64,000 nt of DNA from Lutraria lutraria (GCA_964023205.1 OZ026848.1:2842501-2906500), one strand, 5' to 3'; counted from the first letter of the stretch, positions 12,701 through 26,500 are shown. The notes: generated by a model not told the origin, from the letters alone. Made by a program: numbers and translations.

Positions 12701-15700
12701 CATAATTTCACAGTCAATGGTTGCATTTATTTTTAGCTTTGGTGAGATTCAAATATTTTCAGAAGTTATATGATAATTTTCATTTTACAAGTTGTTGAAT
12801 ATACAATTATGTATTTAACTATGCGCTACATTATATTATACAAACATGCAGAATGGAACTTTCCCTAATGGTAAAAGAGACAAAAACTATCCACTATGGT
12901 ACGAAGCTAAAAATAATTGCATTGAGCAACCGTGTAATTATTCACCTTGGACTATTTAATAAAATAGCACTATACGGTCTATACCAACTAAAAAGTATTT
13001 CATACAGAATGATTCATATATCTTAAAATTTATATTTATAATTTGTAGGTGTCAGTTCAAGCTTTCCTACCAAAGAAAGGCTCAGAAGTATCTTCAACTA
13101 GTAGATCTACAAATGATAGATGTTGGTTAGCTGTGAACAAAAGACCAGTGCATCTTAAAGATTTTGAAAAGGTTGGTTAAATGACTTTGGTGTTAAACTG
13201 TACATCAAATGTAAATCAAAAAGCAAGCTAGTTATCATGTAGTCTCATACATTAGTTACTGTATTTTCATTTATTTTCGTTGGGCTCAATTTTCGTGGTT
13301 TTTACTAAAATGGCTATTTCATGGGGACATAAATTCGTGGATTTTGATTTTTTAAAAAATGCCTTACCTCTGCATTTAAATTTGTGGGGATTTGATTTCG
13401 TGGATGATCCGACCCACGAAATCCACAAATTTAAATCACCAACGAAAATTAATGATTCCACAGTATCTAACATACATGTACTTCCTTACGTGTTAATACC
13501 ATTTTTTTGTGTATTATAGAACTCTGAAGGTTCAGTAAACTGTAATGTTTAGGGCACAGATATAGGTTTGTAATGTACATGTATTTATATCAGTATGTTC
13601 TTTTTATTGATTTATTGTAAATTCAACTCAAATTCTCTGTCTAAATTCTTTACCTCAGTAATCATGAAAAGAATCTTCTTAGAATGTTTATCTTTTATTT
13701 GAGACATTTTAAAAAATCATAAAATGGATCTGTAAAATAGCTTTTAAGTCAACCATCAAGGGTATACTCGGTAGACTATTGATAATCAAATGCTGGGAGG
13801 ATATTATGGAACAAAGCCATGGATATTAGATTTGTTGACTGATTTCTTGTGCTTTTGAACATAAACAGCATCTTTTTCAGCTGATTTAAAATTCTCTCTC
13901 TCAGAACCTTTTTAAACTAGAACAAACCTATTTACAGGTAGTTAAGCAGCATTATTGCCATGGTAACAACTGCGAGAATAGATTTCCTATTTGTTTTATC
14001 CACACCACAGTACCAACAAGTGATATAGATGTAAATGTGGACCCAAACAAAACTAAAGTGATGTTACATCACCATGTAAGTTGTGTTTCATATCTAGAAA
14101 CAACCAAAATGTTCAAGATGCAAAATTTTCAAGTTTCAAACATTTAAAGCACATTTACAGACAGGTTTGCGGGACCGTAAATTTTATATGTACCATACTG
14201 AATGGCAGATTATGGTTAATATACCAGTCTAGAATATCTTGGCTGTGCTCTGTACTCATTGAATCCAGGTCCATTTATTGTTTTACATTTGAAGTTCTAT
14301 TTCATTTTAACATTCGATGACATTATTGTTCATAAATTGGTGAAGATAAACTTAATTTTTATTGTACAATAATAATTTATTTTCAGTCTGTTGTAATACA
14401 GCAGCTTTGTGTAATCTTAGAAGATTTGTATGGTCCACTTGTGAAGCCTGATACGTCTGATGTAAGCGACCTTAGTAGAATAAATGACTCTACTCTGTCA
14501 GATTCCTGCTCAGACAGTAGTTTTATTGACTCATTTGATAATCACTATGGCAACAAGAAAGACAAATATTCAAGTGAAAAGTCCAAATGTTCCTTCATGG
14601 GGTTGAGACCTACTAGGGTTGCCCCTGTGGAAAGAACAACTTCAGAATCAAGCATTCCCAGCAATAAGGTGGTAATCTCAGGATTCTATAAGAATTCTGA
14701 TGATACTAGTGCAGAATCTGCAGTTTCCAAAGTTAATGATGAGGGTGTCAATGATAGTACTGATAGTTCTAGAAGTGATGTATTAAATGTTATTGAATAT
14801 GACCTTAAATCAGGAGCAGATCAGACAGCAAAACAAGTTTGTGGAGAAAGTGTTGCGGCAGTAGTAAACGTTCATAGAATGGAGGGTAATAATAATGAAA
14901 AGGAATTGGACGCTGTTTTTCAGCTTGAAAAGGGTCAATTTGATATTATGGATGGTGAATTTGAAGATTTGTTTGATACTCAAGACAATTCCAAAACATG
15001 TGCTGATAAAACTGAAGATGTTGCTAATACAACTGATGAAATCTTTGCTGACATGGTAGAGAACAGTAGTGCTATTATTGGTAGTAATAGTCATCAGACT
15101 ACCACAGAGAGATCTGATGCATCTAAAGGGATGGAGCATTGTTTGGAAGATGAATTAAATACTACAGATGACATTCTTGCTCTTATTGATGACGTAGAAG
15201 GTGATGAATTAATGGGTGTAAAGAGAAGAGCTGACACAACAGGTGAAGAACATTCTTTTGCAAATACTACAGGAGCTGAGAAGAGTGTTGATACAAATAT
15301 ATTGGACTGGAGTAAAGGAATTTCTGAACATCCTATCAATAATGAAGTTATCCAACCTGTAAGGTTACTTACCTCTGGAAATAACACTTCTTCCTTAGGA
15401 CATTTATCCAAGAAAAGACCATCCACACCTATAGAAGATATTATTGGAACTCCACCAGCAAAGAGACGATCAACAGATAGTCAAGTAACTGTAAGAATAA
15501 TCTAGTTGATACAACATTAATAAATTATAACACTGTAATTCTAGATTCTTGTTATTTTGCATTCAGAATCTGTAGCCTAAATTAATTCACACAATACAAT
15601 CCAATAAAGACGAGCCATCATTGGACATTTGGTAGTATCCTTGTATTACATGTATGTATATTTAATCTTCTAAATCTGTGATGGTGAGAAGATCTTGGCT

Positions 15701-18700
15701 ATGGAAGGAATTCACTGATAGTACTAAAAATATCAAATAATCTCTTGGTAAACTAATAATGACAATCTCTACCCAGAGTTGTTGTTCCTGCTACGCTATG
15801 TGGATTGGAAAGGAATGACAACTCTGGGTAACATTTGTAATAATGGTTGCCTGAAAAAGGCACAAGCTTGACTGGTATACAGTGACAACCCTTTAAGTTA
15901 ATACAGTTTTTTAAGATGACCTTTACCTTGATATTTTTTATAGATAAATCAACCCAAGTTGTATGACATGGTTGGTAGAAGTCCAGCTGATAAACTGTCG
16001 GTGGGTTTCCTGGCATTTTCAAAGGAATGCAGACCTGAAGGTGAGACTGATGGTTCAAAGTAGAATATAGTGTATTGTTAATGTTTTGTGGGACATGTAT
16101 CTTGGTAGGTTACTTATATACTAATTGATTGATTAATGAATTACCTCTGTTACTTAGGAGTATGGAGATCAGACTTCGTGAAAGACAATAAAATCTGCCA
16201 GAAATTCGGTCTGACAAGCTTGAAAATTCTGTCGGACCGAAAGGAAATCTGACAGATCGAAAAAGTAAACAAGCACAAAAGCTTGTACTTCAGGTAAATA
16301 ATTTACTGGACAGCCAGACCGAGGAGATAAGATTCTTTAGCGGACCAACACAATCTATCGGACATGTTCACCAGTCGGACGCCTATCGTGAAGTCTGGGA
16401 GATGTGTGCTTTCTTTTTAAAAAAAAAAGAAAATACTTTTCTTGACATATTGTATTATTATACTTACATATTGATTTTAGTGGTTATAGTATTTTGGTAA
16501 TTTTTAAGTAAGTTTTGTACAAAGGATTTTTTAAAATCTTGACCACCATCAAACTTACTTTTAAGATTAAAACTGCCTTGGATAGCCAATAAATGGTTTG
16601 TAGTTATGTTAGTCTTTATGCTTATGATGATAAACACCAAATGTTGATATTTGAAATGTATTGATCAGTATATACAGACAATCTTAGTTCACAGGTGGTC
16701 CATTAGAACTGATTCAAATATTTCGCTATTAGTGTTCACCATTTCAGCATAGCTGATTATAATGTCTTTTTTCATAAACTGAAGATCTAGACTAATTGGT
16801 TTTTAATTGTGTTTATACTTGAACAGTGGTAGGAGAGAACCCTAAAGTTAGCCATGATGAAATTACTGATATAGTAAGAAGAAAGTGGGGTCAACTACAT
16901 GACAGTGAGAAGGAGAGGTATGATGAAGCAGGTAGAAAGCATGTAGCAGCATTGAAAAAGAAAGCTGCTGAGAAGAAACAGGAGACCAGTATGCTACAGG
17001 TTGACAATAGATTACACAAAGTAAGTACTGATACAACATTCTGTTACTGTACAAGTATGATGAAGTATCTTATTCACTATCATCTAATTATTATGCTCTA
17101 GGGGTTCATCTCTTATCCTTTTCATTTCAAGTTGATATCAAATTTTACTATTACTAATTGTGGCTTTACTGTATCAGAAATTGAAACAAATGCTTTAAAT
17201 TCATGCCTGTGACACTGACAAGGATTTGGAACATATACATGTATCCTTAAATAAAACTGATATCTGCCTTATTCTTATCATTTGCTTATATATGATGCAA
17301 TCTCATTGTTGGTATGGTCTAAGACAACAAGTTGTATTGTTATTATTAATGATAAAAACTTTGATTCCCATTCTTTTAACTGCCTATAGGTGCAGGGTTT
17401 ACCTTCTATCAAAGATCAGATGATAGCTAGTCGTAAGAAGATGGAGGATTCTAATATAAAACCAATAAAATCTGTGAAAGTGTCATTTTCTATGAAGTCC
17501 TTAAAAAGAACATTCAGAAGTGGACTTAGACAAACGTATGTATAGTTTCGGTATGAATTTTTTTAGCAGTATTTGAAAGGTTGCCACTTTCTATGACCAA
17601 GGAACATTAGATAAATGAAACTTTGATTTCTTAAAGTTACAATTTTTATGTACTGACATGTTTTGCATTATATCATGAGTCTTACTGGTACAGTCAAATC
17701 TGAACAAAGGCCACCCTTGGGAAAGACAGAATGTGGCTTGTAGGTCATTTTGTTCTAAATAATCAATGATGGTCTTTAAAATAATGGCCTTTATTCACAG
17801 GGTAGCCTTTATTTGGTGGTGTCTGCTAACACAGGTTCGACTGTTATGTTTAATGAGAAACATTTCACTATTTGTTATTTGTTGTTAACATGATCAAAAG
17901 TTGACAGGTTTTCTATTCATTATTTCAAAGTTTGGATAATTCTTTGATCACAGTCTTGTTTTCTTTCTTTGGTCTGCCTATAATAGTTCATGAATTTTTT
18001 AGTTGTAGTAAGCAATATAATTTGAGGGTAGTTAAGGTTACTTGATTTTTTTATGATTTGTCGTGTTAATGATTTAGATAGTTATACCTAAAATTTAGAT
18101 GTGTTGAACCTATGATTTAGTTATGTTTTACCTATAATTTAGCTATGTTATACTTATGATTTAGTTATTTTATACCTGTAATTCAACTATGTTTTACCTA
18201 TGATTTACACTTGTTATACTTATGATACCTTCAGTCAAACACAGAGGTCATCATGCTTACAGTTGATTGGACCATTGAAGTTTTACAATAGTTGGGTTTG
18301 TCGTCATGGTAACAAGATTCAGCTGATAAACCCTCACAGAGTAGAAGAGACTTTGTTACATCAAGAACTAATTGAGAACCATATCATACCTGCAGCAAAG
18401 TTAGAGAACACAATAGGCTTAAATGAAAGGTTTGTATAGTGTGATTTTATTAAAGTTATGACGCAGTTGCTGAATGCAAATTTTTCAGCTTTGCACCACT
18501 GTCAATAGTTTTTTTACCATTATGTCTCATTCCACATGTTTATATAATATTATGTAGTGCATCGTTAAATACATGTTTGTACATTTGACAACCAGTGTTA
18601 CGAAAATTATTGTCTAACTTACAAAATAGATGAATCTCTCATAAGCATTGGCTGCGAAATTATGCAGCTTTGACAGTTTAATAAAATCGCACAATGCAGT

Positions 18701-20944
18701 CTGTATAAAAGCTTTTGTCTAAGACTTTTCTACTTTATCAAACTTTTATTATTTCCTAAAAAACTTTTTGTGCCACAATACCATTACAGTGTACTTGTAA
18801 ATATTCAGTTTGAACTGAAATGTTCATTTATGTATTAATTATTTCTTTCATTATGCAAATGCTGAATTCAGCATGATGAGTGTAAGTTAGAAAGCCAAGA
18901 AGGAATTAGTATAGTACAGTAATTCGTACCGGTATATTCATTATGCAAAATGATAGTTTTTCAAACTTCATTACCTACATAATTTGAATTCACTTTTAAG
19001 ATATAGTCAAAACTGTGTGACCATCTCCAAATAAAGACCACCCTGTGAATAAAGGCCATTCAATTGAAGTCATTGATTTTTTAGAACAAAATTACCTCTG
19101 AATAAACACCACCTGTCAACAAAGACCATATTTAATATTTTCCAAGGATGGTCTTTGTTCACAGGTTTGGCTATACATTTATGATATACACAAGTTCCAT
19201 ATTATAGTTTAGATTCAGTGAGTATGGTGGTATGAATGTTAACCTTGTTTTATGACTTCAAGTGTCATGTATGATTGTATAGATGTGTTTGACCACCCCT
19301 GTCATGTGGTGTTAAGGTCGCAGACCTCAGATCACTTTAACCTCTCCCTGATAGAGGGTTGTTGGTTCAAGCCCAGCTACTTACCATGTCTCCTTATGTG
19401 AGAAAGTAGGCAGTTGCTTACGGAGGATGGGAGTCTAGTACTGGTTCTTCCCAGGAACAATGGTTAGGTGAACTGTCCGCCTCATATGACTCTGACTATT
19501 GAAAAGGAGCGTAAAACTATGAAATGATGAAACAAACATAGATGTTCTCAATCACTTCTTGACTTCCAGGTCATGGAATGTACTGTTTTAACAACAACAA
19601 AAAAGTATTTTCTATTATGAATTATTCTATAAATGGTCTTTTATTGCTACATTCTTATTTCAAAATTTGTTGCTATGGTTACAGTTCTGTTGGTGGGGTA
19701 AAATTGTATGAAAAACTTGTGGAAATGGTGCCTACAAACACACAGCAGACCTTCATGTATATAAATGACCAAAGATTGAAAGCAAATGGAATTGAGGTTT
19801 GTTAAATAATGTTTATATGTTAAATCTCTCACAAGTAAATATAATTCAGATATAATATGTCATGCATTTGAAATCCTTGAGTATTTGTTTAATTGCGTAT
19901 ATTTTCTCATTTAAGCTTTATTTGATTGGTAAACATGTTGTACAGTATATTTTAGACTGTTGATCCATATTAGTACTTTTTCTTTATCATGTGTTCAATT
20001 TTTCCTAGTCAAAAATTCATTTTTTCTTAACTCAAAGTTCAAGTTTTCCTTATATAGAAGATCAAGTTTTTGTTAAGTCAAGAGATCAATTTTACTTAAA
20101 TCAAAAGTCAAATTTTTTAAAGTCAAAGTTGATTTTTCCTTGTATATGAGAAGTTCAAATTTTCCTTTCTTCCCAGTTCATTATTTTCTGAATTCAAATT
20201 AGAATGTTGTATTTAAACATAAAGTATTCACCATCTCAATTTGTATAATATGCAGTTAGTTGGTATGCTCAGATCAAACTATTCTTTACCTATATTGTAG
20301 ATTCGATGTCATTTGGACCAGAATAGTCGTCCTGTATTAGAGTTGGTAGGGTTAGCTAACTGCATGCCAACATATGGTGTAAAGGACCTGTGTGAGATTT
20401 TAGGCCTGATTGCTAACTCAAATGCTAAAACTGTGGCTCAGTCTCGTCCACTTAAAGTGAAGTTTTACCTACAGGTTAATCATTTCTATTTATCAAATAC
20501 ATGTAACTGGCAAGAGAATTTTGCAAGATAAAAGACCAGTCACATAATTCCAGTGTCTGTTTGGTTGTAGCATGTTTTTAGCCTTGGATTGACCAATGAC
20601 AATTGGTTCATTGTTGATTGGTCACATAAGTTCAGTGCAATGTATAATAAACTTGGACTCTCATTTTGATTTCTTTAATATTGATATTAAATAATTGAAT
20701 GTAATTATTATCAATGTAGAGAGATATAATCATATCAATAATTAGAAATTTTGTCAATTTTTAGGGGGAAGCTGTACGAATGGTTCGACAACGCCCAGTT
20801 CATCGTTCACGTGAAGACTTGATGGAATTGTTTGAACAAATGGAGGATTCTCTACCTGTTGATTGTGTTACCTGCTTACATAACAAACCATTCATTCAGA
20901 CTTTGTATGACTTGGATGATGTCCCAGTGTCACAGAGTGTGTAA
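9792..20944 (+). CDS. PMS1: PMS1, MutL-homologue mismatch-repair protein with HMG box
   Basis: Fourteen exons, all in phase, 1058 residues: 9792-9938, 10828-10987, 11756-11881, 12123-12403, 13049-13171, 13938-14075, 14387-15490, 15944-16040, 16827-17020, 17390-17535, 18235-18429, 19685-19796, 20301-20474, 20765-20944. The N-terminal GHKL ATPase has VKELIENS (catalytic Glu35), RDNGFGI (Asp61) and YGFRGEAL (95-102). Exon 7 (1104 bp) encodes an acidic Ser/Asp/Thr-rich linker. Exons 8-9 encode an HMG box (about residues 712-770), the feature that separates PMS1 from MLH1 and PMS2. The C-terminal MutL dimerisation region ends at 1058. I do not see the PMS2-type DQHA endonuclease motif, as expected. 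PMS1 pairs with MLH1 in the nucleus (known). The first ATG, just before the ATPase motif, is chosen. It is longer than the 932-residue human protein, mostly because of the linker. Confidence 0.95.
10085..10265 (-). repeat. Possible degenerate tRNA-derived SINE in PMS1 intron 1
   Basis: Read on the minus strand, the stretch holds an A-box-like TGGTTCAGTGTC and, about 40 bp further, a B-box-like GTTTAATCC. This is the spacing of a tRNA-derived SINE head. It is diverged and its ends are not defined. Confidence 0.3.
12421..12571. repeat. Short inverted-repeat element, family M1 (copy 1)
   Basis: One of six copies in this window of a 150-180 bp element. Its internal signature is ACCTC(T/A)GAATAAA...CACCTGTCA and TTTGTTCACAGGTTTG; better copies have ACAGTCAAA...TTCGACTGT termini. 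It lies in PMS1 intron 4. Confidence 0.7.
13257..13465. mobile_element. MITE of about 209 bp, family M2
   Basis: Nearly symmetrical element in PMS1 intron 5. The ends are TACTGT...TTTTCGTTGG and CCAACGAAAATT...ACAGTA, and flanking TA could be the target duplication (Tc1/mariner type, inference). Internal arms repeat CACGAA, AATTCGTGGATTT and similar units. The dyad explains why both strands are open for about 200 bp. I recognise this sequence type as abundant in bivalve genomes (memory, not searched). Confidence 0.75.
16171..16400. repeat. Possible MITE in PMS1 intron 8
   Basis: The ends CAGACTTCGTGA and TCGTGAAGTCTG are inverted with one mismatch. The interior repeats TCGGTCTGACA, GTCGGACCGAAAG and TCGGAC-type words in both orientations. 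Composition differs from the surrounding AT-rich intron. No target duplication was established. Confidence 0.5.
17690..17844. repeat. Short inverted-repeat element, family M1 (copy 2)
   Basis: Ends ACAGTCAAATCTG and ACAGGTTCGACTGT, interior GGCCACCCTTGGGAAAGAC and GGCCTTTATTCACAGGGTA. It is in the orientation opposite to copy 1, in PMS1 intron 10. Confidence 0.75.
18090..18230. repeat. Degenerate ~33-bp tandem repeat next to PMS1 exon 11
   Basis: About four to five copies of a unit resembling CTATGATTTAGTTATGTTTT, with TTATAC/TTTTAC variants. The array ends only a few bases before the exon 11 acceptor at 18234, so array length could affect the polypyrimidine/branch region. Confidence 0.65.
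19003..19171. repeat. Short inverted-repeat element, family M1 (copy 3)
   Basis: In PMS1 intron 11: AGTCAAAACTGTGTGACC at the left, ACCTCTGAATAAACACC inside, and GTCTTTGTTCACAGGTTTGG at the right. Confidence 0.75.
19289..19537 (+). repeat. tRNA-derived SINE, family S1 (copy 1)
   Basis: The head is tRNA-like (GGTTCAAGCCC as B box). It is followed by a conserved body (CATGTCTCCTTATGTGAGAAAG, then GGATGGGAGTCTAGTACTGG) and the tail CATATGACTCTGACTATTGAAAAGG plus a short AAAC-rich end. Two further copies lie at 30121-30363 and 37222-37466 on the minus strand. In PMS1 intron 11. Confidence 0.8.
19985..20180. repeat. Degenerate ~25-35 bp repeat in PMS1 intron 12
   Basis: Loose repetition of TCAA(A)GTTCAA/TTTTTCCTT words (for example AGTTCAAGTTTTCCTTATAT and AAGTTCAAATTTTCCTTTCT). 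It is too diverged to give an exact period. Confidence 0.45.
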
Positions 20945-21027
20945 TCTTAGTTAATGAAATGGATTTTGAATTAATTTTTTATCATATCTTGTTTTTGTGA
21001 TTTCATTTATTAACTTGTCTGTTTTCG

Positions 21028-21033
21028 AATAAA
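21028..21033 (+). terminator. Polyadenylation signal of PMS1
   Basis: AATAAA 84 nt beyond the PMS1 stop codon. It is the first canonical hexamer downstream. Confidence 0.5.
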
Positions 21034-21605
21034 AAGTCAAGGTATTGTGATCACTGCAGTGTCTTGTGTCATGCAAAATCTTTAATGTATTTCATAACTC
21101 AGAAACTAAAAGAGGTAGCAACATGAAACTTCATAGGTAGATAGATCTCACTGAGACAGTGAAAAAACAAGCAATGACACCGCTCGCGGTGCTCTAATCT
21201 GACCAGCTTGCGAGGGTTTCTTTTGTGAACTGCACTAAGTACAAGTTTGCACATTAATGTAAACACATATATACAATAAGTATCATGTTTTAATTTATTA
21301 AACTTTACATAAGAAATAACAATACATAAACAATACAACAAACAATATTAAAAATAGCTCAATCTATGAAAACTACAACAGAATAACTGAATGTAATTGT
21401 TGCTTACAATGATCTTTACACTAGTCTTCAGATTGAAATTTGACTTTGAGGTAACAGGTCAGATACTAACATCATCCTTAAATGGATTAAAATCACAAAC
21501 TGGCACTAACAGTCAGATTCAAAACAAAGTCTCTGATTGGATGATTTCAAATATAGTTTTCAAAATCAGCCAACAGTATATAATCAAAGTACTGAAAGTA
21601 CTCGT

Positions 21606-21751
21606 GGAAACTGAACTTACATAGATTCGCACTGTAATGGAACGAGAAGTGATTGAACCATTGTATTGCGGATTTAGAAAAACTCCGTACTTTGGTCCAC
21701 ATCAAATTCATGTGTGCCGAGTGAGTGTTGGCTATGGAAAGTTCAGTTTCC
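21606..21751. repeat. MITE-like element, family M3 (copy 1)
   Basis: Inverted ends GGAAACTGAAC (21606-21616) and GTTCAGTTTCC (21741-21751). The flanking CTGAAAGTACTCGT at the left is also shared with the second copy at 33682-33822. Confidence 0.65.
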
Positions 21752-22084
21752 AAAAACACAATGGGGGTTAAATTCTTCATTTAAAAAAGACATACATTTA
21801 CACTGATAATTCTTTAATGAAAAGTATATGTACAAAGTTGATGACATTTAATGTTTGTCAGATTGTCAGTGTTTTGATGACTAGCAGAATAGACACTCTA
21901 AGAGTTCGTTTATCACTAAAAGTAAACAAACTACAAAAAATAATGTATAAACAAATTTGACTCCGTCAGCAAGTACAATTTAATTAATAACAATTACATT
22001 CTCACATCATATTGAGAAATGAAAAAATTGACCTTTGAATGCATGGTTTGCATTGATTTTAAGGATTAAATCTACTATAAATGG

Positions 22085-22290
22085 ACTAGCCCTTCATGGC
22101 TGTGAGGTCAAATTCCACCCAAGACCAAATTTCACATGTGAGGAAACTGTCCAGATAACTAACGGAAGGTTTAACTTCGTAATTTTACTCAGGTGTATGC
22201 TTGGCATCTTTCTCTATTGTTTAAGCTGGAAATATGCTAAATGACCCTGCATGACTGTAGGTGTGATGTTAAACCCCAGTGAAAAATTAC
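22085..22290 (+). repeat. Possible SINE (family S3)
   Basis: A stretch with B-box-like GGTCAAATTCCACC, conserved-looking GAGGAAACTGTCCAG and CTCAGGTGT, and a tail GTGATGTTAAACCCCAGTGAA. These resemble mollusc SINE bodies that I recall, but only one copy is present here. Confidence 0.4.
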
Positions 22291-23540
22291 TTATATTGGT
22301 CCAGCTACCTTGCATAATTCAAAGTATGACACAATAAATTTTATCACTTGATTGTCAAAACAGTTTATTCTACATAAATATCTTCTGGTCTATGGTAAAA
22401 TACATATTAGTTTTACTCATTATTAATCTATCAGTCTAATGAATCAAGTAACTATTGGAAAGCATTAAAATCAAATAAATACAAAATATTGGTCTGTTAT
22501 TTATTATACCATGAATATTGTTCTAGTTACCGGTATATATTTGTATATTATGCAGTGTTAGCAGGTACTTAATTATATGAAAGCAATAACAATAAATCAA
22601 GATTAATAACAATACAAGTACATGTATATAAAACAATTTATAACTATCATGAATCAATTACTAGTATTCAAGGTGAATTAAATTTAGTAAAAATCAGGAA
22701 TAAGAACAACAGGCTTGACTTACAATATTCACAATTAGATTTCATCCAAATAACGTATCAAAAAGCTTCAAAATACAAAATATAGCAGAAGACTGCTACC
22801 TTTAGAATAATACTTGATAACAAACATTTTAGTACAATGAATCGTTACCTGTCTAAAAGTGTGTAATGTTTCTCAGCGCAACATGGTTATAGCCATATAA
22901 TTAAATCTACACACGTATATCTAGCAACAATCATGTTGTAATGATGGTATGTGTGACATTCAAATATCACAGTCAATGTGTATCTATATTGATAGGAAAT
23001 AAAAATATGATTAATTTACAGCAATATGTACAAATGTACATTTTTTCCATCTGACATGTTTTGACGAGTGACATGGAACATAGCTGGTAGAAAAAAGAAT
23101 GAAGACATTGTAAAAATACCACCAAAGAGCAGAACCAATCAACATTCCAAATTATCTATCAATCATTGGTATGGAAGAAGTAACTCAGATCTTTGAAGAA
23201 AGTTAAATTATTATCACTCTGACATACAAGTACCTTCTTATACAAATTAAAATGAAAAGAATATTTGAACCAATTAAGCTTCCAGTGGATCAGGCTATCT
23301 GCATCAATATGTACTTGGTCAGTTAATTACCTTCATAAACACATCACAAACTCACTAACCAGGTAGAAACCTTTCATACCTGACAGAAAGATCACATACC
23401 ATGACACATAGAAACAACCAGGTTCCTAAATGAGAACAGTGAAATGTTGATGTAATTAAGGTCACTTGTCTTTCTGTCTCTTATTTCCTGGGCCCTGCAG
23501 CTGTTTTATACTTTGTTCAACAATGTTGAATGATGATTAT

Positions 23541-26500
23541 TCATTTCTTAGATTTTCTTGCTTTAAGGAGGAGAATTAAAAATGCTATTATTCTGTACCC
23601 AATCAGCATGGCAAAAAGCAAACCCCAGTCAAGCCACTTCTTGTCCTAGAAAGAGAAGAAACATTTGTTGCCATAGAAATACAAACTATCATATTGAACA
23701 TATCTTTCTTGGCAATTCTTGTAGACAAAATAATGTGAATCAATATCTATCAATTTTATGGCTGATTTTGACCATATCTCACAGATTTTTGAAAATCATA
23801 GTATATCCTAAGAATGCAGTATTTCTGATAAAGTAAGCTTGCTAATTAAGTTACTAGCCTTCTGTTAAATTTTAATAAACCTTTACTAAATTGCAGGGAA
23901 ACTAGAGAAAGTGTTTTAGAGGGATGCACAATAAAGCTTCATAATGAATGTTCTCATTACCATCCCAAATAATATTGCTCGCTACAATCAAAATTTACTT
24001 TACACGAATAATCAAATGACTGGAAGTTGGAACTCTTCAAAAAGGAGGCAGCAGGTTAGTTTAAGGTCAGCAGTGTGCTTCAGTGGACAAACTCTATAAA
24101 ACATATTTACTTACAGGGTCAAAACTAAGGTACTTCAACACTTGATCTCCACTACTGTACAAACAGGTACCTGTACTGTTAGAACAAGCTGAAATATATA
24201 AAAGATACACACATTAAGACAAAATCAATGTGATACCACTTGGTTTTAAAATTAAGACTGATTGATCTGCCAATTTCATTGACATAAATCTAGAGCTTCT
24301 ATTAAACATAGAAAAATGAAAGTTGTACCAAAGATAAAGAATCAGCGCATTGAGGTGCTCCTTTGTAACAATATAAAGTCATCAGGAATTCTGAAAAATG
24401 TTTAAAGTTCTTATCCTATTGGAGCATGCTGCATACAATTAAACTCCAGAGCTGCCCTCTCTTGAACAACGACCTCTTTTCAACAACAGCATGATTTTTC
24501 CCACTGCATGATTTAACTATTAATTTAACCTCAAGAGCAACAATCTCTCAACAAAAATATACTTGTGCTACTGACCCAAAGGGTGTTCCTTAGGAGAGGT
24601 TATACAAATACCAGGAGAATATATATGCAGGAAATAAATTTTTAACATAATTATTTTCAAATAGAAAATAAATGTCTGTGTATTAGAACTATACAAAACA
24701 CAATTGAAGTCACAGATTCAGACTTACGTATTGAATCAATATCTTCCCATTGATTCACGGCTATCAACTCGTTGGAATATTTAAACCAGGAGAGGTATTG
24801 TAACCAGATAAAATAGTCAGGTGTAGAACTGAAAAATGGAAGACAAAATGTTAGCAACAGAATATTCTTAGGAGGACCTTCATGTGCTTACCAGATATAA
24901 CAGATATAAATGTAAGTCAGATCTCCAACAGAGCCTGCATATACAACCCTGACATTTATGTCTTAAGTTACATTTTTTTCAACAATCCAGAATTCCACAA
25001 ACATTTTTGTTACAAAATTCATAGCTTTACAGTATCACACTATACATTTTTACTTCTACACTGATTGCTGAAAATTCTGATGCTAACAGTTAAATATTTA
25101 CATGGTAAATACTGAAATTTCATTACATGTACTAGTATTTCTAAGCATGTACCTTCCAGATATCGATTTACAATACATATATTTCAAACCTATCAGATTC
25201 TTTTCACGGCCATAAATCATAATCAATAAAATACAAATACTGAATTTGACTCAGAACCAGCATAGATCACATGACTTAAAGCCAGGACAATATTACAGTA
25301 ACAATGCAAAACAGTCAATCCAAAGTTAATGGCCATTTGTCAGTATACAGACAACTAAATGAAATAAGGCCCTGTGCAGCAAGTTTACATGGTAATGTAA
25401 GTACTGATCTCTGAATAATGGCAAACTGAGTTTAGTCTCCAGTATATATCTAAAGTTGAAATTTCAAAAATGACATTTGACTGCTAAAAATTCGAAGAGT
25501 CAACATAAATTCCTCCTAATATAACAATAAATTTGAGCCTGCAGTATGTATTTACTAATTTCAAGTGTAATAGGTCAAATGAATGCACTGCATGTCATAC
25601 ATACTCAGCATTTAAGAAAAATCCACCAAACATCAAGAGAGGTATCATCAGTGGTGGTGCTATTGCTAAAGCTGTGGACACAGAATTAGCAGCTGCTGAT
25701 ATTATATACCCTGTAAACAGATCAATACAATACAGGACATCTCATCTACACGTATGTAAAATATATTAGACAATAAATTAAAACTGTAAATCAACTTACA
25801 TGTGTTCTATTGCTCAATTTAAAAAAAACACTATATAATTATATAATGGCCATTCTTCTGTGATTTAGTATGGCATAAAATGATACACATTCAAGCAATA
25901 AATCTAGAAGTATAAATCAAACCATAATTAGATAGAATCTGGCTGGAACCTTGCTTTCTGAGGGCAGTTACAATAAGTTCCTTGTGAAATACAGTACCAT
26001 TAAGAAAAGACGCATGTAGTTTAATTGATCAAGTTACTATTCTGACCAACATTTAAATAGATACCATACTCGTACAGTACATATAATGAGAACAATACTG
26101 ATGTATATACTTACCAAATGATACAGCTATGTTGGCTACTAGGAGAAGAACACCGGTGAAAATCAAAAATGCTTCAAATGATGAATACAGGCCTGAAAGA
26201 ACATAAAATAAATTTACTATAAACAGTCAAGTCCCATCTGAATAAATGCCACTGTGTGAATAAAGGCCATTCTTTTAAAAACAGCTAGTGCTTTGTTATT
26301 TGGAACAAAATAACCTCTGAGTAAGCCTCCCCCTGTCAATTATTAGGCCAGCTGTTTTAACCAAGGGTGCCCTTTGTTCACAGGTTTGATTGTAATAATA
26401 AAATCCTGTGTACATCTATATCTCTACTTGCTTCATTAGTCGATGGATACTGTCCCATGAACATCAAGATAAATATTTAAAAAAATATATATATTAACGA

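Larger units (their letters stand above)
20945..23540. other. Tail-to-tail spacer between PMS1 and the ABCG gene
   Basis: Contains the PMS1 polyadenylation signal, one MITE-like repeat (21606-21751) and one possible SINE (22085-22290), listed separately. The remaining open frames carry no domain I recognise. Part of the right side is presumably the ABCG 3' UTR, whose end I cannot place. Confidence 0.6.
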
